DNA of 64,000 nucleotides from JAHRVQ01 sp963976815 (GCA_963976815.1 CAXBLU010000006.1:248001-312000), one strand, 5' to 3'; shown: positions 1 to 8,983, counted from the first letter of the stretch. Made by a program: numbers and translations. Notes: a model not told the origin generated them from the letters alone.

Positions 1-496
1 ACTTCCTGAGCACTATGGGCAACGCCAATCTTCGGCAGCGCTTTCCAGCACCGTAATGCCGATAAGGTCCGATCGTAATAACCTCCTCCCATCCCGAGTC
101 TCTGGCCGCTTCGGTCAAATCCAACGAGGGGAACCAACAGAAAATCGAGATCTGAAACCCCCAGTAAACGTTTCGTTTGGGGTTCAGGAATGCCGTATTG
201 GTTGGACATAAGGCGATCACTGGTTTTGCCGAATAGCAGTCCTTTTCCTTTCCAGGGTCTGACACATTCCTGCAACACGGGCAGGTAAAACTGTTTTGAT
301 GTGTCCCGAGTTAACCAGGATAGGTCGACTTCGCCATCGGTTGCACTATAGACGCCGATTCGATGGGCTCGTTGATAAGGCAAATAGTGCTTCAGGTGTT
401 GAGCGACTAGAAAACTAGCTCGATGTTGGGATGACCGCGACAACAATTGTCGTCTCTGTCTAAGCTGGCCCCGCAGTGTTTGCTGGCTAGGCGTCA
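1..496 (-). CDS. fau: 5-formyltetrahydrofolate cyclo-ligase (partial, C-terminus beyond window)
   Basis: ATP-dependent conversion of 5-formyl-THF to 5,10-methenyl-THF in cytosolic one-carbon metabolism. Reading the minus strand from ATG 496-494 gives an open frame of 165 codons running off the window edge. It starts MTPSQQTLRGQLRQRR, then has the mid-domain IGVYSATDGEVD and the family signature VPLVGFDRSGQRLGMGGGYYDR near residues 125-150. About the last 30-40 residues are missing. It lies 12 bases downstream of the predicted 6S RNA on the same strand, the usual ssrS-fau (ygfA) arrangement of gammaproteobacteria, so it is probably read through from the 6S promoter. Family assignment is firm because of the GMGGGYYDR motif and the context. 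Confidence 0.93.
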
Positions 497-507
497 TCTC
501 TAAATAA

Positions 508-685
508 GGTCCCCAAATTGCCGCTGTTCTGATAGGCCCTTGAACCCAACGGTTCAAGGCGGTGGCCTCTAACGAGTTTTAGGCGTTCCGCGTGAACGGA
601 CATGCACATCTACCCAGATAAAAGACCTCCTGGTTATCGCTTAAAGGGTCGAGGACATATCGACTCGCGAGCAATCCAGGGAACA
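508..685 (-). ncRNA. ssrS: 6S RNA
   Basis: 6S RNA binds sigma-70 RNA polymerase and mimics an open promoter. On the minus strand the 5' segment GGTTGTTCCC..TTGC pairs with the 3' segment GCAA..GGGGACC, forming the closing stem. Near the 3' end is the signature CCTTGAACC-GTTG-GGTTCAAGG (about 562-541), very like the corresponding E. coli 6S segment. The location between zapA and fau is the conserved one. Ends are estimated from the closing stem and the upstream -10 box, giving about 178 nt, close to the usual 180-185 nt. Exact ends are inferred. Confidence 0.9.
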
Positions 686-690
686 ACCTA

Positions 691-696
691 ATTATA
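691..696 (-). promoter_or_regulatory. -10 box of the 6S RNA promoter
   Basis: A perfect TATAAT on the minus strand lies 6-8 bases before the predicted 6S 5' end. A good TTGACA-like -35 is not evident at 17 bp. It sits in the spacer between zapA and the 6S RNA, so 6S and fau can be transcribed independently of zapA. Confidence 0.55.
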
Positions 697-724
697 ACCG
701 ATTCAAACCGAGTCGGGAGACAAT

Positions 725-1036
725 TTATCCATTTCGGTTCTTCAGCCGACCTATGGCGCTATCTACTTTACCCATTAGCTGTTCAATATCGCGATTTTTG
801 CTCTCGATTGAGTCTTTACCTTTGCTCGCTTCCGAGAGGTATTCATTCGCGATATTGAGGGCTGCCATCACTGCGATTCGGTCGAGGCCCAGCACCCCCG
901 CGTTGGTTTTGACTTCTCGCATTTTTCCATCTAGATAGTCTGCAGACTGTCGAAGCGCTGTAACTTCTTCTGGCTTGCAGCTAACCTGATAGCTCTTATC
1001 TAGAATCGACACGGTGACTGTTTTTGATTCGGTCAT
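725..1036 (-). CDS. zapA: cell division protein ZapA
   Basis: Small cytosolic protein that cross-links FtsZ filaments at the division ring. The 103 residues fit the family length (about 100). The N-terminal half has the ZapA pattern VTVSILDKSYQVSCKPEE..LRQSADYLD followed by RIAVMAALNIANEYL, and the C-terminus is a charged coiled coil (about 70-100). The start ATG lies directly against the stop codon of the upstream coiled-coil gene, so the two are co-transcribed. It precedes 6S RNA and fau, the conserved order. Confidence 0.95.
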   Translation of the reverse strand: MTESKTVTVSILDKSYQVSCKPEEVTALRQSADYLDGKMREVKTNAGVLGLDRIAVMAALNIANEYLSEASKGKDSIESKNRDIEQLMGKVDSAIGRLKNRNG

Positions 1037-1234
1037 CTATTCCTGCTCCAGCGCTTTGAGGCGCATGATCATGGCTTCGACCTTGTTCTTCGCGAGTTCA
1101 TTTTTTTCTAACAGCCGAGTACGTTCAGTAAGCCAGTTGTCCCGGTCCTGTTCCAAATTGGCCTGTTTGCGCTCGAGTTCATCACAAAGGCTAATCAGTT
1201 CATCGATCTTGGCTTCGAGTTTTTGTATTTCCAA
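1037..1234 (-). CDS. TIGR02449-type small coiled-coil protein (ZapB-like)
   Basis: A 65-residue, almost entirely helical protein with leucine/isoleucine heptads (MEIQKLEAKIDELISLCDEL..). It matches the small conserved protein found upstream of zapA in Pseudomonas-like genomes (TIGR02449). The position suggests a ZapB-like division role; that is inference, not shown by sequence. The start codon is TTG at 1234 with no strong ribosome binding site. The stop abuts the zapA start, and a good sigma-70 promoter lies 30-60 bases upstream. Confidence 0.8.
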   Translation of the reverse strand: MEIQKLEAKIDELISLCDELERKQANLEQDRDNWLTERTRLLEKNELAKNKVEAMIMRLKALEQE

Positions 1235-1265
1235 GGTTGAGCGGCCGTCACGAGTATTGGCGGCT

Positions 1266-1295
1266 ACTATAATGGCACACTTCCTTCGAGGTCAA
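1266..1295 (-). promoter_or_regulatory. sigma-70-like promoter for the zapA operon
   Basis: On the minus strand TTGACC (1295-1290) and TATAGT (1271-1266) are separated by 18 bp, each one mismatch from consensus. Transcription would begin near 1259, about 25 bases before the TTG of the coiled-coil gene. A TATAAT on the opposite strand (1268-1273) overlaps it and could serve ygfB, giving back-to-back promoters. Confidence 0.6.
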
Positions 1296-1339
1296 ACATC
1301 CGTAAATAGCGTAAGATATGCGATTTTTGGGGGGAGCCA

Positions 1340-1864
1340 ATGGCAACAGACTTATCGAATCTTAAGATTCAACTCGAGACCCTCAACTCAAAGGTTTCGG
1401 CATCGGAAGTGCACGGCTTTATAACTGGCTGGGTTGCCTCTGGAACCGTCTGGAATAGTGCTTCTGAGGCTTTTGCAGAAGCCTTTGAAATTCCCCTCGA
1501 AGGTTCCCTCGGGGATGTGAGTGCCGGTACCGCCGTTGCGGTACAAGCAGGCTTAAGTGACACGGAATTTGGTTTTCAAATACTCTTGCCAGATGAGGCG
1601 GAAGGCATTAATAATCAACGGGTTGCACTGAGTGACTGGTGTCGAGGGTTCCTTTCAGGATTCGGTCTTACGGGTCGATTTCAGGACGCGGAACTGAGTG
1701 ACGAGGTAAAGGAACTCCTGCACGACTTCGCCCAGATTTCCCAGGTGGATGATGATATCCCTGAAGACGAAGAGAATGAATCTGATCTGATAGAAATTAC
1801 TGAATATGTGCGCATTGGAGCCGTGATGGTTTTTACCGACTGCGCAACAAAGGCAGTTCACTAA
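1340..1864 (+). CDS. ygfB: UPF0149 family protein YgfB
   Basis: A 174-residue protein of the YgfB/YecA UPF0149 family. The N-terminal VSASEVHGFITGWVASG and central LSDWCRGFLSGFGLTG segments are typical, with an acidic stretch near 140-150 (DDDIPEDEENESD) and the conserved C-terminal ITEYVRIGAVMVF. It is cytosolic; in Pseudomonas a homologue affects ampDh3/beta-lactamase control, which cannot be inferred here from sequence. The ATG has an excellent ribosome binding site (GGGGGGAG). Its stop codon TAA overlaps the pepP start by one base (TAATG), so the genes are coupled. Confidence 0.93.
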   Translation: MATDLSNLKIQLETLNSKVSASEVHGFITGWVASGTVWNSASEAFAEAFEIPLEGSLGDVSAGTAVAVQAGLSDTEFGFQILLPDEAEGINNQRVALSDWCRGFLSGFGLTGRFQDAELSDEVKELLHDFAQISQVDDDIPEDEENESDLIEITEYVRIGAVMVFTDCATKAVH

Positions 1865-3207
1865 TGGCCCCAAAACCTCGAATTACCCACAGAGAATACG
1901 CCTCACGTCGAAAAGAGATGATGGCGATGATGGAAGATAAAAGTATCGCCATCCTGCCGAGCGCCAACATCGTGGCTAGAAATAGTGATGTAGATTACCC
2001 CTTTCGGCAGGATAGTGATTTTCATTACTTAACGGGATTTGATGAGCCAGAGTCGGTGATTGTCCTGGTGCCAGGCCGGGAACATGGTGAGTGTATATTG
2101 TTCTGCCGAGAACGGGACCCGAGCATGGAGCAGTGGCACGGGAAAATCACCGGCCCCGAACGGGCGATGCAATTGTTTGGAATTGACGATGCATTCCCGA
2201 TAGCGGATATGGACGATATTTTGCCCGGCATGATAGAGGGGCGTTCGAAGCTATATTATTCCATGGGTAATCAGCGGGAGTTTGATACCCGGGTGATTGG
2301 ATGGGTTAACGGCATTAGCAACAATAAACAATCCGGTACGCGCCCACCGGGAGAATTTGTGCAGTTAGACCGATATCTACATGAACTCAGATTATTTAAA
2401 AGCAAAGCGGAAATCGAAGTGATGCGGCGAGCGTCGGATATTACCGAACGGGCCCACAGGCGATTGCTCGAGACAGTTGAGCCGGGGCAGGCGGAATATC
2501 AACTGGAAGCAGATCTGCACCATACCTTTGTAATGGGTGGCGCTCGGTCCCCGGCGTACCCTTCTATTGTGGGAGCTGGAAACAACGGTTGTATCCTGCA
2601 CTACATTACCAATGAGGATCAGATTCGAAAGGGTGATTTGGTTCTCGTCGACGCTGGCTGCGAGTATGAGTATTACGCGGCAGACGTGACCCGGACATTC
2701 CCCGCCAACGGCAAGTTCAGCAAAGTACAAAAATCCCTCTATGAGATTGTGTTGGCGGCGCAGCTCGCCGCCATTGAGGCGATCAAGCCAGGTAACCACT
2801 GGGATCAACCCCACCAGGCGGCGGTTCGGGTGATTTCCGCAGGCTTGCTGGCCCTTGGTTTACTTGAGGGTGAGCTGGAAGATGTTATCGAGCAAGAAGC
2901 CTATAAGAAGTTCTATATGCACAAGACCGGACACTGGTTGGGTTTGGACGTGCACGATGTGGGTGAGTATCAGGTTGATGAAACCTGGAGAGAGTTCGAG
3001 CCTGGTATGGTGATGACCGTTGAGCCGGGCATCTATATTGAGGAAGGTCTTGATGTGCCTGCTCGTTTTAGAGGTATTGGGATACGAATTGAAGATAATG
3101 TTTTGGTGACACAAAAAGGCCACGATGTTCTGACAAAGGGCATTCCTAAAACAATCGATGAGATTGAATCCTACATGGCCGAACACAATCCGGCGCTGGC
3201 TAGCTGA
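1864..3207 (+). CDS. pepP: Xaa-Pro aminopeptidase PepP
   Basis: M24 metallopeptidase that removes N-terminal residues preceding proline. At 447 residues it is the E. coli PepP size. An N-terminal creatinase-like domain (1-170) is followed by the pita-bread catalytic domain. All five metal ligands are present: D263 and D274 (LVDAG..YYAADVTRTF), H357 (KTGHWLGLDVHD), E387 (MTVEPGIYI) and E410 (IRIEDN). It overlaps ygfB and ubiH by one base on each side (TAATG, TGATG), forming one transcript. Confidence 0.97.
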   Translation: MAPKPRITHREYASRRKEMMAMMEDKSIAILPSANIVARNSDVDYPFRQDSDFHYLTGFDEPESVIVLVPGREHGECILFCRERDPSMEQWHGKITGPERAMQLFGIDDAFPIADMDDILPGMIEGRSKLYYSMGNQREFDTRVIGWVNGISNNKQSGTRPPGEFVQLDRYLHELRLFKSKAEIEVMRRASDITERAHRRLLETVEPGQAEYQLEADLHHTFVMGGARSPAYPSIVGAGNNGCILHYITNEDQIRKGDLVLVDAGCEYEYYAADVTRTFPANGKFSKVQKSLYEIVLAAQLAAIEAIKPGNHWDQPHQAAVRVISAGLLALGLLEGELEDVIEQEAYKKFYMHKTGHWLGLDVHDVGEYQVDETWREFEPGMVMTVEPGIYIEEGLDVPARFRGIGIRIEDNVLVTQKGHDVLTKGIPKTIDEIESYMAEHNPALAS

Positions 3208-4463
3208 TGGAAACTCGCTACGATATTGTGATCTGCGGGGGCGGACTGGTCGGCTTGATGTTGGCGAATCTCCTTGCAACAAGCCATTATACGATTGCGC
3301 TGATTGATGCTGGAACTGCACCAAAATCGCAAAGTGCAGATCAGAGCCAAAACCCAGGCCCAAACCGAGAGCAAAGTGCTGCAATGCTTACCGGCCACGG
3401 GTTAACCTCTGGATATGCGCCCAGGGTAAGTGTGCTGAACTCGGCATCTATCGGCTTGCTTGAGCGATGTGAGGTGTTTACGACTCTGGGTCGGCATGCC
3501 ATTTTTTCTCACATGCAGGTGAAGGACGGAGAAGGCACAGGAGAAATCAGATTTAGCGCCGAGGACATTGGGGTACCACAGCTTGGAATGGTAATCGAAA
3601 ACCACCTTGTGGTGACCGCACTTTATAAACGGCTGGAAGAATTTGAAAACATCGAGTTGCTATTCGACCATAAGGTCGAGGAAATTTCCGAAGCCGAAGC
3701 CGAAGCCGAAGCCGAAGCCGAAGCCGGCTCACTCGTCACCCTGGACAACAATAACGTTCTAAGCTGCAGTTTGCTGGTGGGTGCAGATGGCGGGAACTCC
3801 AGGGTGCGAGAACTCAAAGGACTACAAACCGCCGGTTGGGCCTATGATCAGACAGCGGTGGTCACCACAATTCAAACGACCAGACCCCACGGCAATATTC
3901 CTCGACAATGGTTCACCGTGAATGGCCCCCTGGCGTTTTTACCCCTGGCGGATGCGAACCTTTGTTCTATCGTCTGGTCCCACCGGGAAGCAGATAAGCT
4001 AATGGCGCTGGATTCGGAGTCGTTCTGTTGCGCTCTCTCGGAGGTGTCGGAAAGTGAGCTGGGAGAGGTGACTGGGGTAGATCGACGATTTTCCTTCCCC
4101 CTTAAACAGCAACACGCCTACCGTTACGTAAGTGCTGGAGTTGCCCTGGTTGGAGATGCAGCCCACACCATTCATCCGCTGGCGGGGCAGGGCGCAAATT
4201 TGGGTTTAGCGGATGCTGAAGCATTGGCGCTTGAAATAAAACAAGCCAGGTTGAGCGGCCAGCAGCCTGGAGATATTGCGGTGTTGAGGCGCTTCGCGGT
4301 GACCCGACAACCTCATAATTTAGCAGTCGCGGCGGCGATGGAAACTTTGAAGCGGCTATACGGTAGCGAATCTCCAGCTATTGGCTGGCTGCGTAACCAC
4401 GGCATGCGTATGTTGAATCAAAACGGTCCGCTGAAGTCCTTGATGATGAAATTTGCGAGCTGA
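3207..4463 (+). CDS. ubiH: 2-octaprenyl-6-methoxyphenol hydroxylase UbiH (FAD monooxygenase)
   Basis: Flavoprotein monooxygenase of ubiquinone biosynthesis. Seen motifs: FAD dinucleotide motif DIVICGGGLVGLMLANLLA at residues 4-22, the DG motif VGADGGNSRVREL near 195, and the GD motif VALVGDAAHTIHPLAGQGAN near 315. At 418 residues it is slightly long because of an in-frame repeat of six Glu-Ala dipeptides (about residues 162-173). Gene order pepP-ubiH is standard, but the second hydroxylase (ubiI/visC) that often follows is absent and gcvT comes next; UbiH versus UbiI/UbiF identity therefore rests on context. Confidence 0.88.
   Translation: METRYDIVICGGGLVGLMLANLLATSHYTIALIDAGTAPKSQSADQSQNPGPNREQSAAMLTGHGLTSGYAPRVSVLNSASIGLLERCEVFTTLGRHAIFSHMQVKDGEGTGEIRFSAEDIGVPQLGMVIENHLVVTALYKRLEEFENIELLFDHKVEEISEAEAEAEAEAEAGSLVTLDNNNVLSCSLLVGADGGNSRVRELKGLQTAGWAYDQTAVVTTIQTTRPHGNIPRQWFTVNGPLAFLPLADANLCSIVWSHREADKLMALDSESFCCALSEVSESELGEVTGVDRRFSFPLKQQHAYRYVSAGVALVGDAAHTIHPLAGQGANLGLADAEALALEIKQARLSGQQPGDIAVLRRFAVTRQPHNLAVAAAMETLKRLYGSESPAIGWLRNHGMRMLNQNGPLKSLMMKFAS
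3690..3725 (+). repeat. GAAGCC x6 microsatellite inside ubiH
   Basis: Six perfect head-to-tail copies of the hexamer GAAGCC, encoding (Glu-Ala)6. The unit is a multiple of three, so copy-number change would lengthen or shorten the protein without shifting frame. Confidence 0.95.
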
Positions 4464-4565
4464 CCCAAACAAAATTCAGCAGCCGCGTGAACTCAAGTCA
4501 CTGTCCCCTAAAGCGTGAAAAAGATAGAATGCGGCCCTTGTTAATCACTGCAATGCGGGAACCCT

Positions 4566-5642
4566 ATGGGCTTAAGAACGCCGCTTTATGAAGCACACCT
4601 CGCAGATAACGCCAAGCTAGTTGATTTTGGCGGTTGGGACATGCCCATCCATTATGGTTCTCAGATCGAAGAGCATCATGCTATTCGACGGGCAGCGGGC
4701 GTATGTGATGTCTCCCATATGACCGTTGTAGACGTTGCGGGTGAAGGTAGTAAAGGATTTCTTCGACACTTGCTTGCAAACGATGTGGAGAAGTTGACGA
4801 CCCCTGGAAAGGCGCTGTACTCCGCCATGCTTACCGAAAGTGGCGGAATTCTAGATGATCTAATTGTTTACCTTACCGAAGATGGATATCGGGTTGTGGT
4901 CAATTGTGCAACTCGGGAGAAAGACCTGGCCTGGATGGAAAAGCAGGCCACGGGATTTGATTGTGTACTGACCGAGCGCCCAGAGTTGGCGATTCTCGCG
5001 GTTCAGGGGCCAGATTCACTTGATTTAGTTAAAACCCTTGTGACAGCGGAAAGAGCAAAACTCATTGCCGAACTCAAGCCTTTTGTTGGCAGGTTTTCCG
5101 ATGGGTGGTTTATTGCCAGAACGGGCTATACCGGAGAAAAAGGCGTGGAAATAATATTGCCCGGTGAAGAGGCTGTTGCTTTATGGCAGGCCATTCGCCA
5201 GGCGGGTGTGGCGGCTGTTGGTCTTGGTGCGAGGGATACGCTGCGTTTAGAGGCGGGCATGAATCTCTACGGAAGTGATATGGATGAAAGCGTAAATCCC
5301 TTTGAATCCAATATGGGTTCTACGGTTGTGATGGCGGATGATCACGATTTTATCGGCAAAGAAGCGCTCCTTGCGGCGAGGGTCGAACAGGAATTGGTTG
5401 GGCTTGTGATGCTAGAAAAAGGTGTCCTTCGTGGCCACTATCCGATATTTGCAGGAGATCAGCGGGTTGGCGAAATCACCAGCGGCGCATACTCACCAAC
5501 GCTTTCCCATTCCATTGCACTTGCAAGAATTAATGTTGGTGCAGGCCCATTGGAAGTTGAGATTCGTAATAAACGATTGCCCGTGCAACGGGTAGCGCCG
5601 CCATTTGCGCGAAATGGCAAACAGGTTTACCAGCTGTCTTAA
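4566..5642 (+). CDS. gcvT: glycine cleavage system T protein (aminomethyltransferase)
   Basis: Transfers the methylene carbon from lipoyl-bound aminomethyl on GcvH to THF, releasing ammonia. The 358-residue protein opens with the typical LRTPLYEAHLADNAKLVDFGGWDMPIHYGS and has GVCDVSHM, LTESGGILDDLIVY, ARTGYTGEKGVEI and GLGARDTLRLEAGMNLYG. First gene of gcvT-gcvH-gcvPA-gcvPB. The 100-base upstream spacer carries a weak TAGAAT box and no recognisable glycine riboswitch. Confidence 0.97.
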   Translation: MGLRTPLYEAHLADNAKLVDFGGWDMPIHYGSQIEEHHAIRRAAGVCDVSHMTVVDVAGEGSKGFLRHLLANDVEKLTTPGKALYSAMLTESGGILDDLIVYLTEDGYRVVVNCATREKDLAWMEKQATGFDCVLTERPELAILAVQGPDSLDLVKTLVTAERAKLIAELKPFVGRFSDGWFIARTGYTGEKGVEIILPGEEAVALWQAIRQAGVAAVGLGARDTLRLEAGMNLYGSDMDESVNPFESNMGSTVVMADDHDFIGKEALLAARVEQELVGLVMLEKGVLRGHYPIFAGDQRVGEITSGAYSPTLSHSIALARINVGAGPLEVEIRNKRLPVQRVAPPFARNGKQVYQLS

Positions 5643-5696
5643 GGCGCTGATTGATCAACATTCACAACTAAACATGACAAGTATGAGGAAGATGGA

Positions 5697-6092
5697 ATGA
5701 GCGAGTTTCCTGGAGAGCTGCGTTACGCCAAGAGTCACGAATGGGCCCGGGTAGAAGATGATGGCACTGTTACGGTCGGTATCTCTGACCATGCTCAAGA
5801 TGCATTGGGCGACGTGGTGTATGTTGAACTACCAGAGGTAGACGCGGAGGTTAAGGCAAACGGTGAAGCCGGAGTGGTTGAATCCGTTAAAGCGGCGTCC
5901 GATATTTATGCACCACTCTCTGGCACCATTATCGCTGTAAATACTGCCCTGGAAGATTCGCCCGAGACGGTAAATGAATCTCCCTATGAGGATGGCTGGT
6001 TTTTTAAACTGAAACCAAATGATCTTGGAGAGTTAAAAGACCTGTTAGACATGAGTGCCTACCAGGATTTCTGCGAAGCCGAAGAACATTAA
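5697..6092 (+). CDS. gcvH: glycine cleavage system H protein
   Basis: Lipoyl carrier of the glycine cleavage complex. At 131 residues it has the expected size, with the lipoylation loop GVVESVKAASD placing the modified lysine at K65. The C-terminal GWFFKLKPND and LLDMSAYQDF are typical. A good ribosome binding site (AGGAAG) lies before the ATG. It sits between gcvT and gcvPA in the operon. Confidence 0.97.
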   Translation: MSEFPGELRYAKSHEWARVEDDGTVTVGISDHAQDALGDVVYVELPEVDAEVKANGEAGVVESVKAASDIYAPLSGTIIAVNTALEDSPETVNESPYEDGWFFKLKPNDLGELKDLLDMSAYQDFCEAEEH

Positions 6093-6094
6093 AA

Positions 6095-6150
6095 GCTAGA
6101 GAGATCTAGCGAGAGAAGAACACCAGGTAATATCGGGTCGCGTAGCGGCC
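6095..6150 (+). other. two small hairpins in the gcvH-gcvPA spacer
   Basis: GCTAGA-GAGA-TCTAGC (6095-6110, GNRA-type loop) and GGTCGC-GTA-GCGGCC (6136-6150) can fold in the 78-base spacer. There is no T-run, so these are not Rho-independent terminators; they may be mRNA processing or stability elements. Confidence 0.5.
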
Positions 6151-6170
6151 ATCCAAGATGAGGTAATTCC

Positions 6171-7535
6171 ATGCCCTTTGTGCCGCACACGACACAAGAT
6201 GAACAGATCATGCTTGATGCGATTGGCGTTGAGTCGATCGAAACATTGTTTGATGAGATTCCCCCGGACTTAAGGGCAGGGGTGCTAAACAACACCCCGG
6301 AAGCCATATCTGAAATGGCATTGGTTCGTTTGATGTCTGAGCGCGCCAGGCAGGATGAGGTGAGCTTGTCGTTTCTCGGGGCTGGAGCTTACCAACATCA
6401 TATTCCTGCTGCGGTATGGGATCTGGTTTCCAGGGGCGAATTTATGACAGCCTACACGCCGTATCAAGCAGAGGCGAGTCAGGGCACCCTTCAGCTAATT
6501 TATGAATTTCAGACCATGATGACGCGACTCACGGGTATGGATGTCGCCAACGCATCGGTTTATGACGGTGCATCCGCCTTGGCAGAAGCGGTGTTGATGG
6601 CGGTTCGGGCAAACAGAAGTTCAAAATCGAGGCGCGTGCTGATCGCCGGTAACCTTCATCCGAGTTATGAAAGTGCCGTACAGAATATTGTTCGCAACCA
6701 AAAAATCGAATTGGTTGCGGTACCCTGGCTGCCGGATTCAGGTCAGATAGATGAGGCAGCTCTGGCTTCCCATGCGGGTGAGGATTTTGCTGCGCTCGCG
6801 ATTGCTTATCCTAACTTCTTCGGTGGCCTCGAGGATGTGCATAAGCTAACCCGATTTGCCCACGAAAATGGCCAACTGATGATTGGTGTAGTGAACCCTA
6901 TGGCACTTGGCATTTTAGGTGCCCCAGGGCAATGGGGGGATACCGGCGCTGATATTATTGTCGGTGAGGGTCAGCCCTTCGGCATCCCGGTTGCTTCCGG
7001 CGGGCCTTACCTTGGTTATATGTGCTGCAAGCAAGCAATCGTTCGGCAAATGCCCGGACGAATCATAGGCATGACAGAAGACACAGAGGGCAAGACGGGG
7101 TTTGCGTTAACGTTGCAAGCGAGGGAGCAGCATATTCGTCGAGGTAAGGCGACCTCAAATATTTGTACCAACCAGGGTCTGCTGGTCACCGCCGCAACCA
7201 TCTACTTAAGTTTGATGGGGGATGACGGCATTCGAAACATTGCAGCGAAATGCCACAGCGGCACTACGAAACTGTTAGCTGCTGCAACAAAAATTGATGG
7301 AGTTAGTGCAAAGTTTAGTCAAGCGGTTTTTCACGAGACCGTACTTGAATTACCGAAGCCAGCAAGCCTGGTATTAGGCGCGATGGCAGAACAGGGAATA
7401 CTTGGTGGTTATGATCTGGGCGAACTGGAACCAGGTCTTGGCAACTGCATGCTGACAAATGTTACAGAGGTCAAAACCGATGAAGATATAGAATCCTTCG
7501 TCCAATCCCTGCGATCTGCCCTGGAGACAATCTAA
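6171..7535 (+). CDS. gcvPA: glycine dehydrogenase (decarboxylating) subunit 1
   Basis: N-terminal half of a split P protein. The 454 residues start MPFVPHTTQDEQIMLDAIGV and contain FLGAGAYQHHIPAAV, YTPYQAEASQGTLQ, MDVANASVYDGASALAEA and GGPYLGYM, the hallmarks of subunit 1 of two-subunit glycine dehydrogenases. It lacks the PLP lysine, which is in the partner. Its TAA overlaps the ATG of gcvPB by one base (TAATG), fitting equimolar synthesis. Confidence 0.96.
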   Translation: MPFVPHTTQDEQIMLDAIGVESIETLFDEIPPDLRAGVLNNTPEAISEMALVRLMSERARQDEVSLSFLGAGAYQHHIPAAVWDLVSRGEFMTAYTPYQAEASQGTLQLIYEFQTMMTRLTGMDVANASVYDGASALAEAVLMAVRANRSSKSRRVLIAGNLHPSYESAVQNIVRNQKIELVAVPWLPDSGQIDEAALASHAGEDFAALAIAYPNFFGGLEDVHKLTRFAHENGQLMIGVVNPMALGILGAPGQWGDTGADIIVGEGQPFGIPVASGGPYLGYMCCKQAIVRQMPGRIIGMTEDTEGKTGFALTLQAREQHIRRGKATSNICTNQGLLVTAATIYLSLMGDDGIRNIAAKCHSGTTKLLAAATKIDGVSAKFSQAVFHETVLELPKPASLVLGAMAEQGILGGYDLGELEPGLGNCMLTNVTEVKTDEDIESFVQSLRSALETI

Positions 7536-8983
7536 TGTTGATATACGAAAAGGGTAGTGAAGAACGCAGCGCAAAAGCTCAATACGAGATTGTAGACCTC
7601 GAACTGGATGATCTGCCAAAGGATCAAATTAGAAGTGATGCACTAGGTTTGCCCGCAGCGTCGGAACTTCAGGTTGTTCGACACTATACAAACTTGTCGA
7701 GAAAGAATTTCTCCATTGATGGAGAGTTTTATCCATTGGGGTCTTGCACCATGAAGTACAACCCAAGGGGAGCCCACAAGGTTGCCAGTATTCCGGGATT
7801 TCTCAATCGTCATCCTATGGCACCTGAGAGCCACAGTCAGGGTTATCTCCAGTGCTTGTTTGAACTGCAGGAATACCTAAAAGACGTGACGGGTATGAAG
7901 CGGGTTTCGTTAACCCCAATGGCCGGCGCCCAGGGTGAATTTGCGGGTGTTGCGATGATCCGTGCCTATCACGATAAGCGTGGAGATGACGCTAGAACTG
8001 AAATACTTATTCCGACAGCTGCCCATGGTACAAATCCGGCGACTGCAGTTATGTGTGGTTACACGGTGCGTGAGGTAGCTGTGAACAAAGATGGCGACGT
8101 CGACATTGATGCCTTGAAGGCGGAGGTAGGCCCTCACACAGCTGGCTTGATGATGACAAATCCATCAACCTGCGGTGTCTTCGAGCGTAAAGTAAAAGAA
8201 ATTGCGGAGATCATCCACGGGGCTGGCGGCCTGCTCTACTATGACGGAGCGAATCTCAACGCGATTCTCGGCAAGGTTAAGCCCGGTGATATGGGTTTTG
8301 ATGTCCTGCATATGAACTTACATAAAACCTTTGCCACGCCCCATGGCGGCGGGGGGCCGGGTTCGGGTCCCGTAGGTGTGGGCGAGCGACTCCTACCTTT
8401 TGTTCCGACACCGATTGTGGGTAAAAATGAAGATGGCCAGTTCTATTGGATGACCAGCAAGGATATTCCGGACACCATCGGTAACTTGTCTGCGTTTATG
8501 GGTAACGCTGGAATTCTGTTGCGGGCATACGCCTATGCAAGATTATTAGGTCGAAGTGGCATGCATCGAGTTGGTGAGTACGCGACACTAAATGCTAATT
8601 ACATGGCAAAAGAGCTTTCGAAAGCAGGTTTTACCCTGGCTTACCCTGAGCGCAGGGCAACCCATGAATTCATAGTGACGCTGTCAAAGGAAGCGAAAGA
8701 GCTTGGTGTTAACGCTATGGATTTCGCCAAGCGTCTTTTAGATTATGGTTACCATGCGCCAACAACCTATTTCCCATTGCTGGTTCCAGAATGTTTGCTG
8801 ATCGAACCAACGGAAACAGAAAGTCGCGAAGAAATGGATGGCTTTATTCAAGCGATGACAAGCATTTTAGAGGAGGCGCGCACGACACCTGAAGTTGTTA
8901 AGAACGCTCCGGCAACAATGCCAGTTAAGCGATTGGATGATGTTAAGGCAGCTAGAGAGCTGAATCTTGCCTGGCGGGGTTAG
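7535..8983 (+). CDS. gcvPB: glycine dehydrogenase (decarboxylating) subunit 2
   Basis: PLP-binding half of the split P protein, 482 residues. The PLP lysine is K264 in HMNLHKTFATPHGGGGPG. Other family segments are FYPLGSCTMKYNP, LTPMAGAQGEFAGV, AAHGTNPATA and TNPSTCGVFE. Many enterics have one 950-residue GcvP, so the split form is a lineage marker rather than an anomaly. The operon ends here, in convergent orientation to the imelysin-like gene. Confidence 0.96.
   Translation: MLIYEKGSEERSAKAQYEIVDLELDDLPKDQIRSDALGLPAASELQVVRHYTNLSRKNFSIDGEFYPLGSCTMKYNPRGAHKVASIPGFLNRHPMAPESHSQGYLQCLFELQEYLKDVTGMKRVSLTPMAGAQGEFAGVAMIRAYHDKRGDDARTEILIPTAAHGTNPATAVMCGYTVREVAVNKDGDVDIDALKAEVGPHTAGLMMTNPSTCGVFERKVKEIAEIIHGAGGLLYYDGANLNAILGKVKPGDMGFDVLHMNLHKTFATPHGGGGPGSGPVGVGERLLPFVPTPIVGKNEDGQFYWMTSKDIPDTIGNLSAFMGNAGILLRAYAYARLLGRSGMHRVGEYATLNANYMAKELSKAGFTLAYPERRATHEFIVTLSKEAKELGVNAMDFAKRLLDYGYHAPTTYFPLLVPECLLIEPTETESREEMDGFIQAMTSILEEARTTPEVVKNAPATMPVKRLDDVKAARELNLAWRG

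Noticed and set aside
2860..3384. 174-codon minus-strand frame
   Set aside because: Antisense across the pepP-ubiH junction; both real genes are complete.
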